From Streptomyces sp. B21-105 (GTDB lineage: Bacteria > Actinomycetota > Actinomycetes > Streptomycetales > Streptomycetaceae): 64,000 nt of DNA. Where the stretch lies: NCBI RefSeq assembly GCF_036898465.1, contig NZ_JARUMJ010000001.1:8928001-8992000 (forward strand). Reading direction: 5' to 3'. The notes under the pieces were generated by a model that saw nothing but the letters and a program-made list of their open reading frames with translations, did not search any database and was not told where the DNA came from. Shown here in pieces: positions 17,083 to 25,239 of this stretch. Position 1 is the stretch's first letter, and each line of letters starts with the position of its first letter. The translations under genes and the position numbers were made by a program.

Positions 17083-17771
17083 ACGGCGCGCTCCATGTCG
17101 CGGCACTTGCCGTCCCGGACGACGATCTCACGGTCGGCGTAGGCGGCCACGGGGGCCTCGTGGGTGACGAGGACGACGGCCGCGCCGGTCGAGCGGGCAG
17201 CTTCCGTCAGCAGTCGCATCACGCGTTCGCCGTTGGAGGAGTCGAGCGCGCCGGTCGGTTCGTCGGCGAACAGCAGGCGTGGTCGGGTGACCAGCGAGCG
17301 GGCCACGGCGACGCGCTGGCCCTGGCCGCCGGAGACCTCGCCGGGACGCTTGGCCCCGAGGTCGTCGACCTCCAGGCGTTCCATCCAGCCGAGCGCGGTC
17401 CGCTCGGCGTCCTTGCGGGAGGAGCCGTTCAGCCGCAGCGGCAGGGCGACGTTCTCCACACAGGTCAGCTCGGGCACCAGCTGACCGAACTGGAACACGA
17501 ACCCGAACTCGGAGCGGCGCAGTGCGCTGCGCCGGCCATCGCTCATCTTCGCCAGTTCACGGCCGTCGTAGAGAATCGATCCGGAGTCGGGCGGCACGAT
17601 CCCGGCGAGGCAGTGCAACAGCGTGGACTTGCCGGAGCCGGAGGGGCCCATGACGGCGACGACCTCGCCGGGACGTATGGAGAACTCGGCGCCGTCCAAC
17701 GCGTGGGTCGGGCCGTAGGTTTTGCGCAGGTCGTGCGCGGTGAGCAGGGAACCGGGGGGAGAAGGCGTCAT
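17079..17771 (-). CDS. ABC transporter ATP-binding protein (LolD/MacB type)
   Basis: A 230-residue ATPase. Walker A GPSGSGKST is near residue 43, the Q-loop region is FVFQFGQLVPELT, the signature is SGGQGQRVAVARSL, and Walker B is LLFADEPTGALD followed by the H-loop VLVTHE. It powers the permease encoded next. ATG at 17771 was chosen because GAGG lies upstream; an in-frame GTG at 17786 would add five residues. The promoter region 73-114 bp upstream carries a perfect palindrome (17859-17885). Confidence 0.93.
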   Translation of the reverse strand: MTPSPPGSLLTAHDLRKTYGPTHALDGAEFSIRPGEVVAVMGPSGSGKSTLLHCLAGIVPPDSGSILYDGRELAKMSDGRRSALRRSEFGFVFQFGQLVPELTCVENVALPLRLNGSSRKDAERTALGWMERLEVDDLGAKRPGEVSGGQGQRVAVARSLVTRPRLLFADEPTGALDSSNGERVMRLLTEAARSTGAAVVLVTHEAPVAAYADREIVVRDGKCRDMERAV

Positions 17772-17858
17772 CGGGTCGGGCCTCACGAAGTGTGTCGAGT
17801 CGGGCGGCGGTCGAGCCCCCAGGGGTGTGACCGGCGGACGTGATCCGTACTCTACACA

Positions 17859-17885
17859 CCGTGTATACGCTGTGTGTATACACGG
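17859..17885. promoter_or_regulatory. Long perfect operator before the ABC exporter
   Basis: CCGTGTATAC and GTATACACGG form a perfect 10-bp inverted repeat with the 7-nt spacer GCTGTGT, 88-114 bp upstream of the ATPase start. It is AT-rich compared with the surroundings. The layout fits a TetR- or PadR-type repressor site, but no such gene is adjacent. Confidence 0.65.
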
Positions 17886-18037
17886 CGGGTGCAGGTTACT
17901 GCGCGGTGTACGGCAGTGCAGGTGACGGGGTCGGGATCCCGATCATCACGGTTGGAGAACGTCAGTCGCCCCCGACGGAAGCGACCGGACCGGAGGTCGA
18001 CGGACGCGACCGCACCGGAGGTCTTCGTGTGCCGCCG

Positions 18038-18487
18038 TCAGAAGGAGTGGAAGCCGTCCCAGTAGGTGTCGGCGCTGTCGCTGAAGCGGTCGGGGTGCCT
18101 GCGTCGCAGTCGGGTGTATCGCTCGTTGAGCAGATCCACGGCCGACTGCAGGCTCGTGTCGAACCCAATGCGGATGGCCTGGATCGCGTGGATCTTGCGA
18201 TTGTCCATGATCAGGTCGTCGATTCCCGACCAGCGCGGGTCGTCGGCCTGCTCCGCGGCCTTGCGGCTCGCCAGCTCGTCCTGGAGGCGTCGGACTTCAT
18301 CGACGATCTCGGCGTCGGCGGCGACGCCGAGTGGGGTGAGCTCGCGCCGGCCCCCCTCCTCCCGGAGGATGCCGAGTGCGCTGCACAGCCAGGCTCTCAG
18401 GTCGCAGAGTTCCCGTCGCAACGCGTCGCGTTCCGCGCGCACCCTGGTGAGCTCGCGTCGCACCGTCTCAAGTTCCGCCTCTGGCAT
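18038..18487 (-). CDS. Hypothetical coiled-coil protein with L7/L12-like C-terminal segment
   Basis: A 149-residue cytoplasmic protein. Residues 1-90 are charged heptads (ETVRRELTRVRAERDALRREL, quoted in part) suggesting a coiled coil. Residues about 90-130 (IDDLIMDNRKIHAIQAIR, then SLQSAVDLLNERY) look like the helix-rich C-domain of ribosomal protein L7/L12, with its rKI.AIk pattern. It ends YWDGFHSF, an ending I associate with small conserved Streptomyces proteins. The start is uncertain: ATG at 18487 begins the regular helix, but a start up to 22 codons earlier is open. The function is unknown. Confidence 0.6.
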   Translation of the reverse strand: MPEAELETVRRELTRVRAERDALRRELCDLRAWLCSALGILREEGGRRELTPLGVAADAEIVDEVRRLQDELASRKAAEQADDPRWSGIDDLIMDNRKIHAIQAIRIGFDTSLQSAVDLLNERYTRLRRRHPDRFSDSADTYWDGFHSF

Positions 18488-18665
18488 GGCGGCAGTCTGC
18501 CAGGAACGGCGGCACGTCTCCGCGGTCGTTCTCCGTGACTGTCCCGGCACCATCGACCGCTTCCCTCACCGCCTCCCGCGGTGCCCCCCCCAGGGCCCCC
18601 TCGGCGTCGGCCGCACGACGGTCTTCACTCACCGACCGGCCGGCGTGCGCAGCTCACCCTGCTCC

Positions 18666-19037
18666 TCAGCCGCCCGACGTCCCGACTGCGTCGATCACTT
18701 CGCAGTCTTCCCGGCGTAACCGCTCACCGCCCCAGGCGCCCAGCGGTTCGAGTGCCTTGTTGAGCGTGTGGCCGTGCTCGGTCAGGGAGTACTCCACGCG
18801 CGGTGGCACCTCGGCGTAGACCTGCCTACGCACGAGTCCGTCGCTCTCCATCTCGCGCAGGTGCTGCGTCAGCATCTTCTCGCTCACTCCCACCAGGGCG
18901 CGACGGAGTTCGGAGAAGCGCCGGACGCGATGGGCGTCGAGCTCCCAGAGGATCAGTCCCTTCCACTTGCCGCTGACCACGTCGAGCGCAGCGTCGATAC
19001 CGCAGATGTAGGGCCCGCTTCTCGGTGTCCTGGCCAT
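18666..19037 (-). CDS. HxlR-family transcriptional regulator
   Basis: A 123-residue winged-helix regulator. The family hallmarks are all present: Cys near the start (YICGIDAALDVVSGKW), KGLILWEL, RRFSELRRAL, VSEKMLTQHLREMESDGLV and the wing VPPRVEYSLTEHG. HxlR proteins often sense aldehydes, quinones or disulfide stress through the N-terminal Cys (residue 13 here). It is divergent from the NAD(P)-dependent oxidoreductase at 19122, and an inverted repeat lies between them, so it most likely controls that gene. Confidence 0.93.
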   Translation of the reverse strand: MARTPRSGPYICGIDAALDVVSGKWKGLILWELDAHRVRRFSELRRALVGVSEKMLTQHLREMESDGLVRRQVYAEVPPRVEYSLTEHGHTLNKALEPLGAWGGERLRREDCEVIDAVGTSGG

Positions 19038-19061
19038 CACTGATCACCCTTACATAAAGGT

Positions 19062-19088
19062 AAGTACCGCAGAAAATAGTGGGTACTT
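19062..19088. promoter_or_regulatory. Candidate HxlR operator
   Basis: AAGTACC (19062-19068) and GGTACTT (19082-19088) form a perfect 7-bp inverted repeat separated by a 13-nt AT-rich spacer, in the 84-bp gap between the divergent hxlR-type and oxidoreductase genes. GTAC-containing palindromes are known for HxlR-type regulators. Confidence 0.6.
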
Positions 19089-19121
19089 CCGACCCTAGTA
19101 GTGCTGTCCGAGCATGGAGGG

Positions 19122-20045
19122 GTGAACGAACAACAGCAGCACCCCACCAGGCAGAACAGCGCTGTCACCGTGATCGGGCTGGGCCCGATGGGCCAGGCCA
19201 TGACCCGCGCCCTCCTCGCCGCCGGCCACCCCGTCACCGTCTGGAACCGCACCGCCGGCCGCGCCGACGGCGTCGTCGCCGACGGAGCGAGGCTCGCCAC
19301 CACACCGGGCGAGGCGGTCGAGGCGAGTGACCTCGTGATCCTCAGTCTCACCGACTACCAGGCGATGTACGACATCCTCGACGACGCCACCGACTCACTC
19401 GCCGGCCGGACGCTGGTCAACCTCAGCTCGGACACACCGGACCGCACGCGCAAGGCGGCGATCTGGGCCGCGGGTCATGACGCCGTTTTCCTCACCGGAG
19501 GTGTCATGGTGCCCGCGCCGATGGTCGGCACCGTCGCGTCCTCCATTTTTTACAGCGGGTCCGGCGAGGTGATGGAGCGTCACGGGACGACGTTGGCCCC
19601 GCTCGGCACGGCGAGGTACCTGGGGGAGGACCCGGGTCTGGCCCAGATGATGTACCAAGCGCAGCTCGCGGTGTTCCTCACGACGTTGTCCGCGCTGATG
19701 CATGCCACCGCCATGCTGGGTACCGCAGGGATGAAGGCCACGGAAGCACTGCCGGAGCTGTTGTCCTTCACCGACACGATCGGCGCGATCGTGAGAGCCG
19801 GCGAAGCAGCCCCCGGCGCCGCGCTGGACGCCGGAGAGCATCCCGGTGACCTCAGCACGGTGACCATGATGGGCGCGACGTCGGACCACATCGTCGAGAC
19901 CAGTACGGCGCTCGGCCTCGACCTCGCGCTCCCCCTGGCGGTACAGGCTCACTACCGGCGCGCGATCGACGACGGTCACGGCGGCGACAACTGGACCCGC
20001 ATCATCGACGCCGTCCGCAAGCCGCACCGCCCGTCGCGGGACTGA
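19122..20045 (+). CDS. NAD(P)-dependent oxidoreductase (imine-reductase / beta-hydroxyacid dehydrogenase type)
   Basis: A 307-residue enzyme with an N-terminal Rossmann domain (VIGLGPMGQAMTRALLAAGH, an NADP-compatible NRT follows) and an all-helical C-terminal dimer domain with the long inter-domain helix. It lacks the catalytic Lys context of 3-hydroxyisobutyrate dehydrogenase and looks closer to imine-reductase-like members. The likely reaction is reduction of an imine or carbonyl by NADPH. GTG at 19122 is used because the Rossmann strand follows shortly; an upstream in-frame GTG at 19101 is less likely. It is probably controlled by the divergent HxlR protein. Confidence 0.85.
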   Translation: MNEQQQHPTRQNSAVTVIGLGPMGQAMTRALLAAGHPVTVWNRTAGRADGVVADGARLATTPGEAVEASDLVILSLTDYQAMYDILDDATDSLAGRTLVNLSSDTPDRTRKAAIWAAGHDAVFLTGGVMVPAPMVGTVASSIFYSGSGEVMERHGTTLAPLGTARYLGEDPGLAQMMYQAQLAVFLTTLSALMHATAMLGTAGMKATEALPELLSFTDTIGAIVRAGEAAPGAALDAGEHPGDLSTVTMMGATSDHIVETSTALGLDLALPLAVQAHYRRAIDDGHGGDNWTRIIDAVRKPHRPSRD

Positions 20046-20109
20046 CGAACACCCCGTGCCCCCGGGGTCGGCGGCCGACTGCTGACCGGCCGGTGACCGG
20101 CACCGGGCA

Positions 20110-20643
20110 TCACCGGAGCGCGAACGACCCGCGCCGCTGCCACCTCGTCCCGTCGTGGACCATCAGATCGACCGACGACACGGGGCCAGTGACGGGAAGC
20201 CGGCCGTGCAGGTCGGCCTCGACCTCCTCCAGCACGGCGGCGTCCTGCCCCTGAGCGACGGTCAGATGCGGGACGACGTCGTCGAACCGCCCGCCGAACG
20301 GCGGGGTCTGCGGCCACCTCTCCGCGATCGCCTCGGTGAGCCGACGGAACGGGCCGTCCGGCTCGGGCACGAGATACAGGCTCCCCGGGAATCGCCCGCA
20401 GTGCTCGAACCGGACCTCGAAGGGCCGGTGACGGCCGATCACTTCGGCGACGGCAGCGCAGACACCGCCGTCGACGAGGCTCTCGTCGAGGAACGGGAAG
20501 AGAACGGTGACATGGGCCGGAACGCCCGCACGGGCCGACGGATCCAGCCGGTCGCGCCACGCTCGAACAGCGGGTTCCGCCTCGGGGACCCTCACGACGA
20601 GTCCCGTCTGCCCTGCCCGGAACTCACCGGTGTCGTCCGTCAT
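20110..20643 (-). CDS. 2'-5' RNA ligase / 2H phosphoesterase family protein
   Basis: A 177-residue cytoplasmic protein with the two HxT/S motifs that define the 2H superfamily: PAHVTVLFPF near residue 44 and PHLTVAQG near residue 126. These act together on 2'-5' or cyclic phosphodiester bonds in RNA or nucleotides. ATG at 20643 follows AAGGTGCG. The length matches small bacterial members. The physiological substrate is not known. Confidence 0.85.
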   Translation of the reverse strand: MTDDTGEFRAGQTGLVVRVPEAEPAVRAWRDRLDPSARAGVPAHVTVLFPFLDESLVDGGVCAAVAEVIGRHRPFEVRFEHCGRFPGSLYLVPEPDGPFRRLTEAIAERWPQTPPFGGRFDDVVPHLTVAQGQDAAVLEEVEADLHGRLPVTGPVSSVDLMVHDGTRWQRRGSFALR

Positions 20644-20713
20644 CGCACCTTTGTACCAGCGAGCCCGGAACGAACACGACCGGTAAGCCGTCACCGGTCG
20701 TCATCCGCCTGTG

Positions 20714-21358
20714 TCAGGCGACCAGTTCGGCGATGCTCCGGGCCGCCAGCCACAGGCCCGAGAGGAGGGAGAGCGTGACGATCAGCTGTTCCTGGTGGTG
20801 CGCGAGCCAGCTCCGCAAGCCGTTCAACCGGGCGTTCGCGACGGCGGGAGCCCGGACCGCGTACATCTCCATGACGATGAGGCTGAGGGTGGCCAGCAGA
20901 CAGTAGCCGGTCAGCGCGAGCCAGTCGGAGAGGGTGGAGAGGTTCGCGTCGACAGCCGTCGCGGCGCCGGCGCCGACCAGTGCCCAGGGCTGCAGCAGCC
21001 ATGCCAGGCCGGCTGCCGTGGCCGGCGACGCGTTGTCGATCCGGGCGGCCCAGCGCGGCGGGCCATGAGGGCGCGGCGGTCGGCGGTGCCGGTGTGCGCC
21101 GTAGAGCACCAGTGCCAGGCCGATGGCGACCTTCACGGCGAGCACGGCGGTCGAGGGCACGCTGTGCCGGGCCGGGGGCCGACCACCGGTCAGCAGCATC
21201 ACACAGGCGATCACCGCGATGAGGTCGGCCAGCCACGACAACAGGAACGCCAGCCCCTGGCGAACGCCCCGCCGCGAGGAGAGCAGCAGGATGAAGGCAC
21301 TGTTGTGCAGTGGCCCCAGCGTGACGGCCGTACCGATCACCACCAGGTCGAGGACCAT
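20714..21358 (-). CDS. GAP-family (Sap-like) membrane protein
   Basis: A 214-residue integral membrane protein with about six helices (for example VVIGTAVTLGPLHNSAFILLL, quoted in part, then LAFLLSWLADLIAVIACVML, VLAVKVAIGLALVLYG and closing LIVTLSLLSGLWLAARSI in parts). The pattern fits actinobacterial GAP/Sap proteins, relatives of LysE transporters implicated in moving lipids or glycolipids. A long cytoplasmic basic loop (HRHRRPPRPHGPPRW) sits near residue 95. ATG at 21358 is preceded by AGGAGCGGCG. The 245-bp gap to the APC permease ends in a terminator hairpin. Confidence 0.75.
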   Translation of the reverse strand: MVLDLVVIGTAVTLGPLHNSAFILLLSSRRGVRQGLAFLLSWLADLIAVIACVMLLTGGRPPARHSVPSTAVLAVKVAIGLALVLYGAHRHRRPPRPHGPPRWAARIDNASPATAAGLAWLLQPWALVGAGAATAVDANLSTLSDWLALTGYCLLATLSLIVMEMYAVRAPAVANARLNGLRSWLAHHQEQLIVTLSLLSGLWLAARSIAELVA

Positions 21359-21570
21359 CGGATCGCCGCTCCTGGCTGTCGGGGCCGCCTGCCGCCCGTG
21401 GAAGGGCGGATCGGTCGGCGGGGTGAGGCGGCGCTGCGGCGCCGCATCCCGACTCTGCAGGCGGCGACCCGGCTGGTCAAGCAAGCCACACCCGGATGGG
21501 GCAGTACCCGTCGGCGCCCGAGCGGGACGCCCCGACCGCCTGCGGGACCCGGCGGCGGCGCGGCGGCCCG

Positions 21571-21602
21571 CGTCCTCACCGGCCCGTCCGCCGGTGAGGA
21601 CG
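21571..21602 (-). terminator. Hairpin terminator after the APC permease
   Basis: Perfect 12-bp inverted repeat CGTCCTCACCGG / CCGGTGAGGACG with an 8-nt loop, starting 2 bp beyond the permease stop codon on the minus strand. Confidence 0.75.
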
Positions 21603-21603
21603 T

Positions 21604-22875
21604 TCAGGGCGTTCGACGGGCTCTGACGGCCCGGCGCGTTCCGTAGGCGGCGATGCCCGCGGCGAGGACCGCGGTTCCCCACGCGACGGACGTGACGGGC
21701 AGGGTGAAGGCCAGCACCAGGCAGCCGGTCAGGCCGGCCGCGGGGACGATGCGGGGAGGGCGGTTCTCGTCCCGCGTGAGCGTCCAGGCGGAGGAGTTGG
21801 CGACGGCGTAGTAGACGAGGACGCCGAAGGAGGAGAAGCCGATCGCGCCGCGCACGTCGGTGGTCGCGGCGAGCACCACGACCACTGCCCCCACCAGCAG
21901 CTCGGCGCGGTGCGGTACCTGGAAGCGGGGATGAACGGCGGCCAGGACATGGGGCAGGTGCCGGTCGCGGGCCATCGCCAGCACGGTGCGGGAGACACCC
22001 AGGATCAGGGCGAGCAGGGAACCGAGCGCGGCGACGGCCGCCCCGCCCCGGACGACGGGCGCCAGCCCGTCCGCCCCGGCGGCCCCCACCGCGTCCGACA
22101 GCGGCGCGGCCGCCTCGCCCAGCCCGCGAGGGCCGAGCACCGTCAGCACGGCGACCGCCACGGCCGCGTAGACGACCAGTGTGATACCGAGGGCGAGCGG
22201 GATGGCGCGGGGGATGGTGCGCGCGGGATCGCGGACCTCCTCGCCGAGGGTGGCGATGCGGGCGTACCCGGCGAAGGCGAAGAACAGCAGGCCCGCGGCC
22301 TCCAGTACGCCGCCGACGGTGGCGTCGGAGCCGACGTCCAGCCGGCCCGCGTCCGCCGCCGACGAGGTGAGGGCGGCGACCACGACCGCTGTCAGCACCG
22401 CCAGGACGACGGCGACGACGGCGCGGGTCAGCCACGCGGACTTCTGGATCCCGGCGTAGTTCACGGCGGTGAGCGCCACCACCGCGGCGACCGCCACCGC
22501 GTGGGCGTGAGCGGGCCACACGTACGAACCGACGGTCAGCGCCATCGCCGCACAGGAGGCGGTCTTGCCGATCACGAAGGCCCAGCCGGCCAGGTAGCCC
22601 CAGAAGTCACCGAGGCGTTCGCGGCCGTAGACGTAGGTGCCGCCGGAGGCCGGGTAGCGGGCGGCCAGCCGGGCGGATGAGGTGGCGTTGCAGTACGCCA
22701 CGACCGCGGCCACCGCCAGAGCGGCCGGCAGCCCGGAGCCGGCCGCGCGGCCGGCCGGGGCGAGCGCCGCGAAGATGCCCGCGCCGATCATCGAACCCAG
22801 CCCGACGAGGACGGCGTCCGCGACGCCCAGCCGCCGCTGGAGCCGAGGTGACGCGGGCCCGGTGGGCTGGCTCAT
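21604..22875 (-). CDS. APC-family amino acid/polyamine permease
   Basis: A 423-residue inner-membrane transporter with about 12 helices. The first helix motif GLGSMIGAGIFAAL (residues about 22-35) is the substrate-site break typical of APC transporters; ARYPASGGTYVYGRERLG and FAFAGYARIATLGEEVRDP (conserved E in helix 6) follow. It should import or exchange amino acids or amines. It is transcribed divergently from the ArsR-phosphatase fusion, and a perfect ArsR-type operator sits in the 80-bp gap, so it is probably under that regulator's control. Confidence 0.92.
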   Translation of the reverse strand: MSQPTGPASPRLQRRLGVADAVLVGLGSMIGAGIFAALAPAGRAAGSGLPAALAVAAVVAYCNATSSARLAARYPASGGTYVYGRERLGDFWGYLAGWAFVIGKTASCAAMALTVGSYVWPAHAHAVAVAAVVALTAVNYAGIQKSAWLTRAVVAVVLAVLTAVVVAALTSSAADAGRLDVGSDATVGGVLEAAGLLFFAFAGYARIATLGEEVRDPARTIPRAIPLALGITLVVYAAVAVAVLTVLGPRGLGEAAAPLSDAVGAAGADGLAPVVRGGAAVAALGSLLALILGVSRTVLAMARDRHLPHVLAAVHPRFQVPHRAELLVGAVVVVLAATTDVRGAIGFSSFGVLVYYAVANSSAWTLTRDENRPPRIVPAAGLTGCLVLAFTLPVTSVAWGTAVLAAGIAAYGTRRAVRARRTP

Positions 22876-22923
22876 GACGTGCCTCCGTCTTCCGATGGGG
22901 AGCGGTCGCAACTGCCAGCAAGG

Positions 22924-22945
22924 TACATCAACCTGGTTTGATGTA
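22924..22945. promoter_or_regulatory. ArsR-family operator in divergent promoter
   Basis: TACATCAA and TTGATGTA form a perfect 8-bp inverted repeat with the 6-nt spacer CCTGGT. ATCAA-N6-TTGAT is the classic ArsR/SmtB-type operator core. It lies 10 bp before the ArsR-fusion start and 49 bp before the APC permease start. Confidence 0.8.
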
Positions 22946-22955
22946 TTCTGGATCC

Positions 22956-23747
22956 ATGAGGGCCTCAGGGGCTGCCGCCCCGCCGTTCGTGCGGCTGGCC
23001 GCCCACCCGCTGCGGTGGAAGCTGCTGGCCGAACTGGCCGCGAGCGACTACCGGGTTCGCGAGCTGGTGGCACGGGTCGGCCGGCCCCAGAACCTGGTCT
23101 CCTACCATCTGCGGCTGCTGCGCGGCGCGGGGTTGGTCACCGCCCGCCGCAGCAGTTTCGACGCCCGCGACAGCTACTACCACCTGGACCTGGAGCGATG
23201 CGCCCATGCGCTCGCCGGAGCCGGTGGAGCCCTGCACCCGGCGCTGGGTCTGGCCCCCGCTCCGCCGCTGCCGCCGCCTTCCCCGGCGCGTACGGCGGGA
23301 CGCCCCCTCGTCCTGTTCGCCTGCACCGGCAACAGCGCCCGCTCACCGATCGCCGAAGCGCTGCTGCGCCACCGCACCGGCGGTCAGGTCGAGGTGACCA
23401 GCGCCGGCAGCCACCCCAAGCCCCGTATCCATCCCAGCGCCGTACGGGTCCTGCGCGAGCGTTACGGCGTCGACATCTCGGGGCGGCGGCCACAACACCT
23501 GGACACGCTGCTCGGCCGCCGTTTCGACCACGTGATCAGCCTGTGCGACAAGGTCCGCGAGGTCTGCCCCGACTTCGGGGACGACCCGCCACGGCTGGTC
23601 CACTGGAGCATCCCCGACCCGGCTGCGGCCACCGGACCGGGTCGGGTCGGCCACCCCGCGTTCGTCCGCGTGGCAGCAGAGATCGACACCCGCATCCGCT
23701 ACCTGCTGCCGCTGCTCGTCCCCGCACCACAGGAGGTCCAGCCGTGA
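22956..23747 (+). CDS. ArsR-type regulator fused to low-molecular-weight protein tyrosine phosphatase / arsenate reductase
   Basis: A 263-residue two-domain protein. Residues about 8-85 are an ArsR winged helix (HPLRWKLLAELAASDYRVREL, quoted in part; NLVSYHLRLLRGAGLV as recognition helix; wing with DARDSYYHLD). A Pro-rich linker (residues about 95-115) leads to a complete LMW-PTP/ArsC domain with the P-loop CTGNSARS (C-x5-R-S) and the general-acid region IPDPA. No As(III)-type Cys-x-Cys is seen in the helix, so the signal may not be arsenite. The perfect operator just upstream argues for autoregulation together with the divergent permease. The stop overlaps the next gene's GTG by four bases. 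Confidence 0.92.
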   Translation: MRASGAAAPPFVRLAAHPLRWKLLAELAASDYRVRELVARVGRPQNLVSYHLRLLRGAGLVTARRSSFDARDSYYHLDLERCAHALAGAGGALHPALGLAPAPPLPPPSPARTAGRPLVLFACTGNSARSPIAEALLRHRTGGQVEVTSAGSHPKPRIHPSAVRVLRERYGVDISGRRPQHLDTLLGRRFDHVISLCDKVREVCPDFGDDPPRLVHWSIPDPAAATGPGRVGHPAFVRVAAEIDTRIRYLLPLLVPAPQEVQP

Positions 23748-24121
23748 CCACGCCCGCCCGGTTCGCCGGCGTCCGCTACCTCGTCGACGACGTCCAGCAA
23801 GCCATCGACTTCTACACCGGCCATCTCGGCTTCACCCTGCGCAGTCACCCCGCCCCCGCGTTCGCCGACGTGACACGCGGGCCGCTGCGACTGCTGCTGT
23901 CCGGCCCGGCCAGCTCCGGCGCCCGCGCCACCCCCAGCGGCCACGGCGCCGGGGGCAACCGCATCCACCTGGTCTTCGACGACCTCGACACCGAGATCGA
24001 CCGACTGCGCAACGCCGGCCTCACCTTCGTCAGCGATGTGGTCTCGGGCCCCGGCGGGCGTCAGATCCTGCTCGCCGACCCCGACGGCAACCTCATCGAA
24101 CTGTTCGAACCCGCCCACTGA
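23744..24121 (+). CDS. VOC-family (glyoxalase/bleomycin-resistance-like) protein
   Basis: A 125-residue single-chain protein of the vicinal-oxygen-chelate fold with two beta-alpha-beta-beta-beta units: VRYLVDDVQQAIDFYTGHLGF and RIHLVFDDLDTEIDRLRNAG (each quoted in part), ending LLADPDGNLIELFEP, where the Glu is a metal ligand. It starts GTG, overlapping the ArsR-fusion stop, with AGGAGGT six nt upstream, so it is the second gene of that operon. It has no cysteines, unlike the ArsI C-As lyase, so a direct arsenic-lyase role is unlikely. Confidence 0.88.
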   Translation: MTTPARFAGVRYLVDDVQQAIDFYTGHLGFTLRSHPAPAFADVTRGPLRLLLSGPASSGARATPSGHGAGGNRIHLVFDDLDTEIDRLRNAGLTFVSDVVSGPGGRQILLADPDGNLIELFEPAH

Positions 24122-24300
24122 ACGCAGCCCGATCGCACCGCACGGGTAAGGGAACGCTCCGGGACTTGTAGAGCTCCGATGTGCCCCGGTCACGAAACAG
24201 GCGGACGGCGAAGCCGACAGCGAGGCAACGCCCTCGGCCCGTAAACCGTCTGGTCAACCGAGATGGCGCTGACCGGTGCCCATCGAGAACGGAGCGAATC

Positions 24301-25239
24301 GTGTTGATCGGCTTGCTGACCGCCGTGGCGGCATCCGTCTGTTACGGCACAGGCTCAGTCCTGCAAGCCGTCGGATCCCGCAGGTCCGCGCGGAACGACG
24401 CGGCGACCGGTGCCCGCACCCAGTACGGCGGCCCCAGCCTCTCCTCCACCGCGAAGGCCGCGATGACCTGGGAATTCGTCGTCGGTACCGTCCTGGACTT
24501 CGTGGGCTTCGCGCTGGGCGCGCTGGCTGCCCGGCTGCTGCCCCTGTTCCTCTCGCAGACCGTGATCAGCGCCAACCTGATCATCACCGCCGTGCTGAGC
24601 GTCAGGCTTCTCCAGATCCGGCTCACGCGCGCCGAGTGGACGTCCATCGGCGTGGTCTGCGCGGCGCTCGTCCTGCTCGCGACGGCGGCGGGGGAGGAGG
24701 GCAGTGGAAAGGGCGTCCCGATCTCCACGCACTGGTGGCTCCTCGTGGTCTCGCTGGCTCTGATGGTGGGCGGCACGCTCGCGGTGCGCCTCCTCGGTGC
24801 CCGTGCCGCGATCCTCGCCGGCCTGCTGTCCGGACTCGGTTTCGGCGCGCTCGGCGTGGGCGTCCGTGTCCTGAACGGCGTCGCTCCCTTCGACGCGGCC
24901 GCCCTGCTCACGGATCCCGCCCTGTACGCGATCGTGACGGCCGGCGTGGGCGGGATGTACCTGCACACCGTCGCCCTGCAGATCGGTTCGGTCAACGGGG
25001 CCACGGCGGCCCTGGTCGTCGGCGAGACCGTGCTGCCCGGCGCCATCGGCGTGCTCTGGCTCGGCGACGCCTCACGGGCCGGCCTCGCCTGGATGGCGGT
25101 CCTCGGCTTCGTCCTGGCGGTGGCGGGCGCGGTCGCGGTGGCGTGGTTCGGCGGTCCTGAGGCGCACACGCAGGCGCACGCGGAGGCGCACACGGAGGAG
25201 GAGCCTCAGCAGGCGACGGAACTGACGCCCACGCGCTGA
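24301..25239 (+). CDS. DMT/NIPA-like multi-helix membrane protein
   Basis: A 312-residue integral membrane protein with about nine to ten helices in the drug/metabolite-transporter arrangement (EFVVGTVLDFVGFALGAL, LFLSQTVISANLIITAVLSV, quoted in parts; GEEGSGKG loop near the middle). The last ~25 residues form a His/Glu-rich tail (HTQAHAEAHTEEE) that could bind metal. The GTG at 24301 follows GGAGCG. Similar Streptomyces proteins are annotated as DMT-family or magnesium-transporter-like; the substrate is not known. Confidence 0.75.
   Translation: MLIGLLTAVAASVCYGTGSVLQAVGSRRSARNDAATGARTQYGGPSLSSTAKAAMTWEFVVGTVLDFVGFALGALAARLLPLFLSQTVISANLIITAVLSVRLLQIRLTRAEWTSIGVVCAALVLLATAAGEEGSGKGVPISTHWWLLVVSLALMVGGTLAVRLLGARAAILAGLLSGLGFGALGVGVRVLNGVAPFDAAALLTDPALYAIVTAGVGGMYLHTVALQIGSVNGATAALVVGETVLPGAIGVLWLGDASRAGLAWMAVLGFVLAVAGAVAVAWFGGPEAHTQAHAEAHTEEEPQQATELTPTR

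Noticed and set aside
23744..24121. VOC gene as an ArsI carbon-arsenic lyase
   Set aside because: ArsI needs a vicinal or paired Cys to bind trivalent arsenic; this protein has no Cys.
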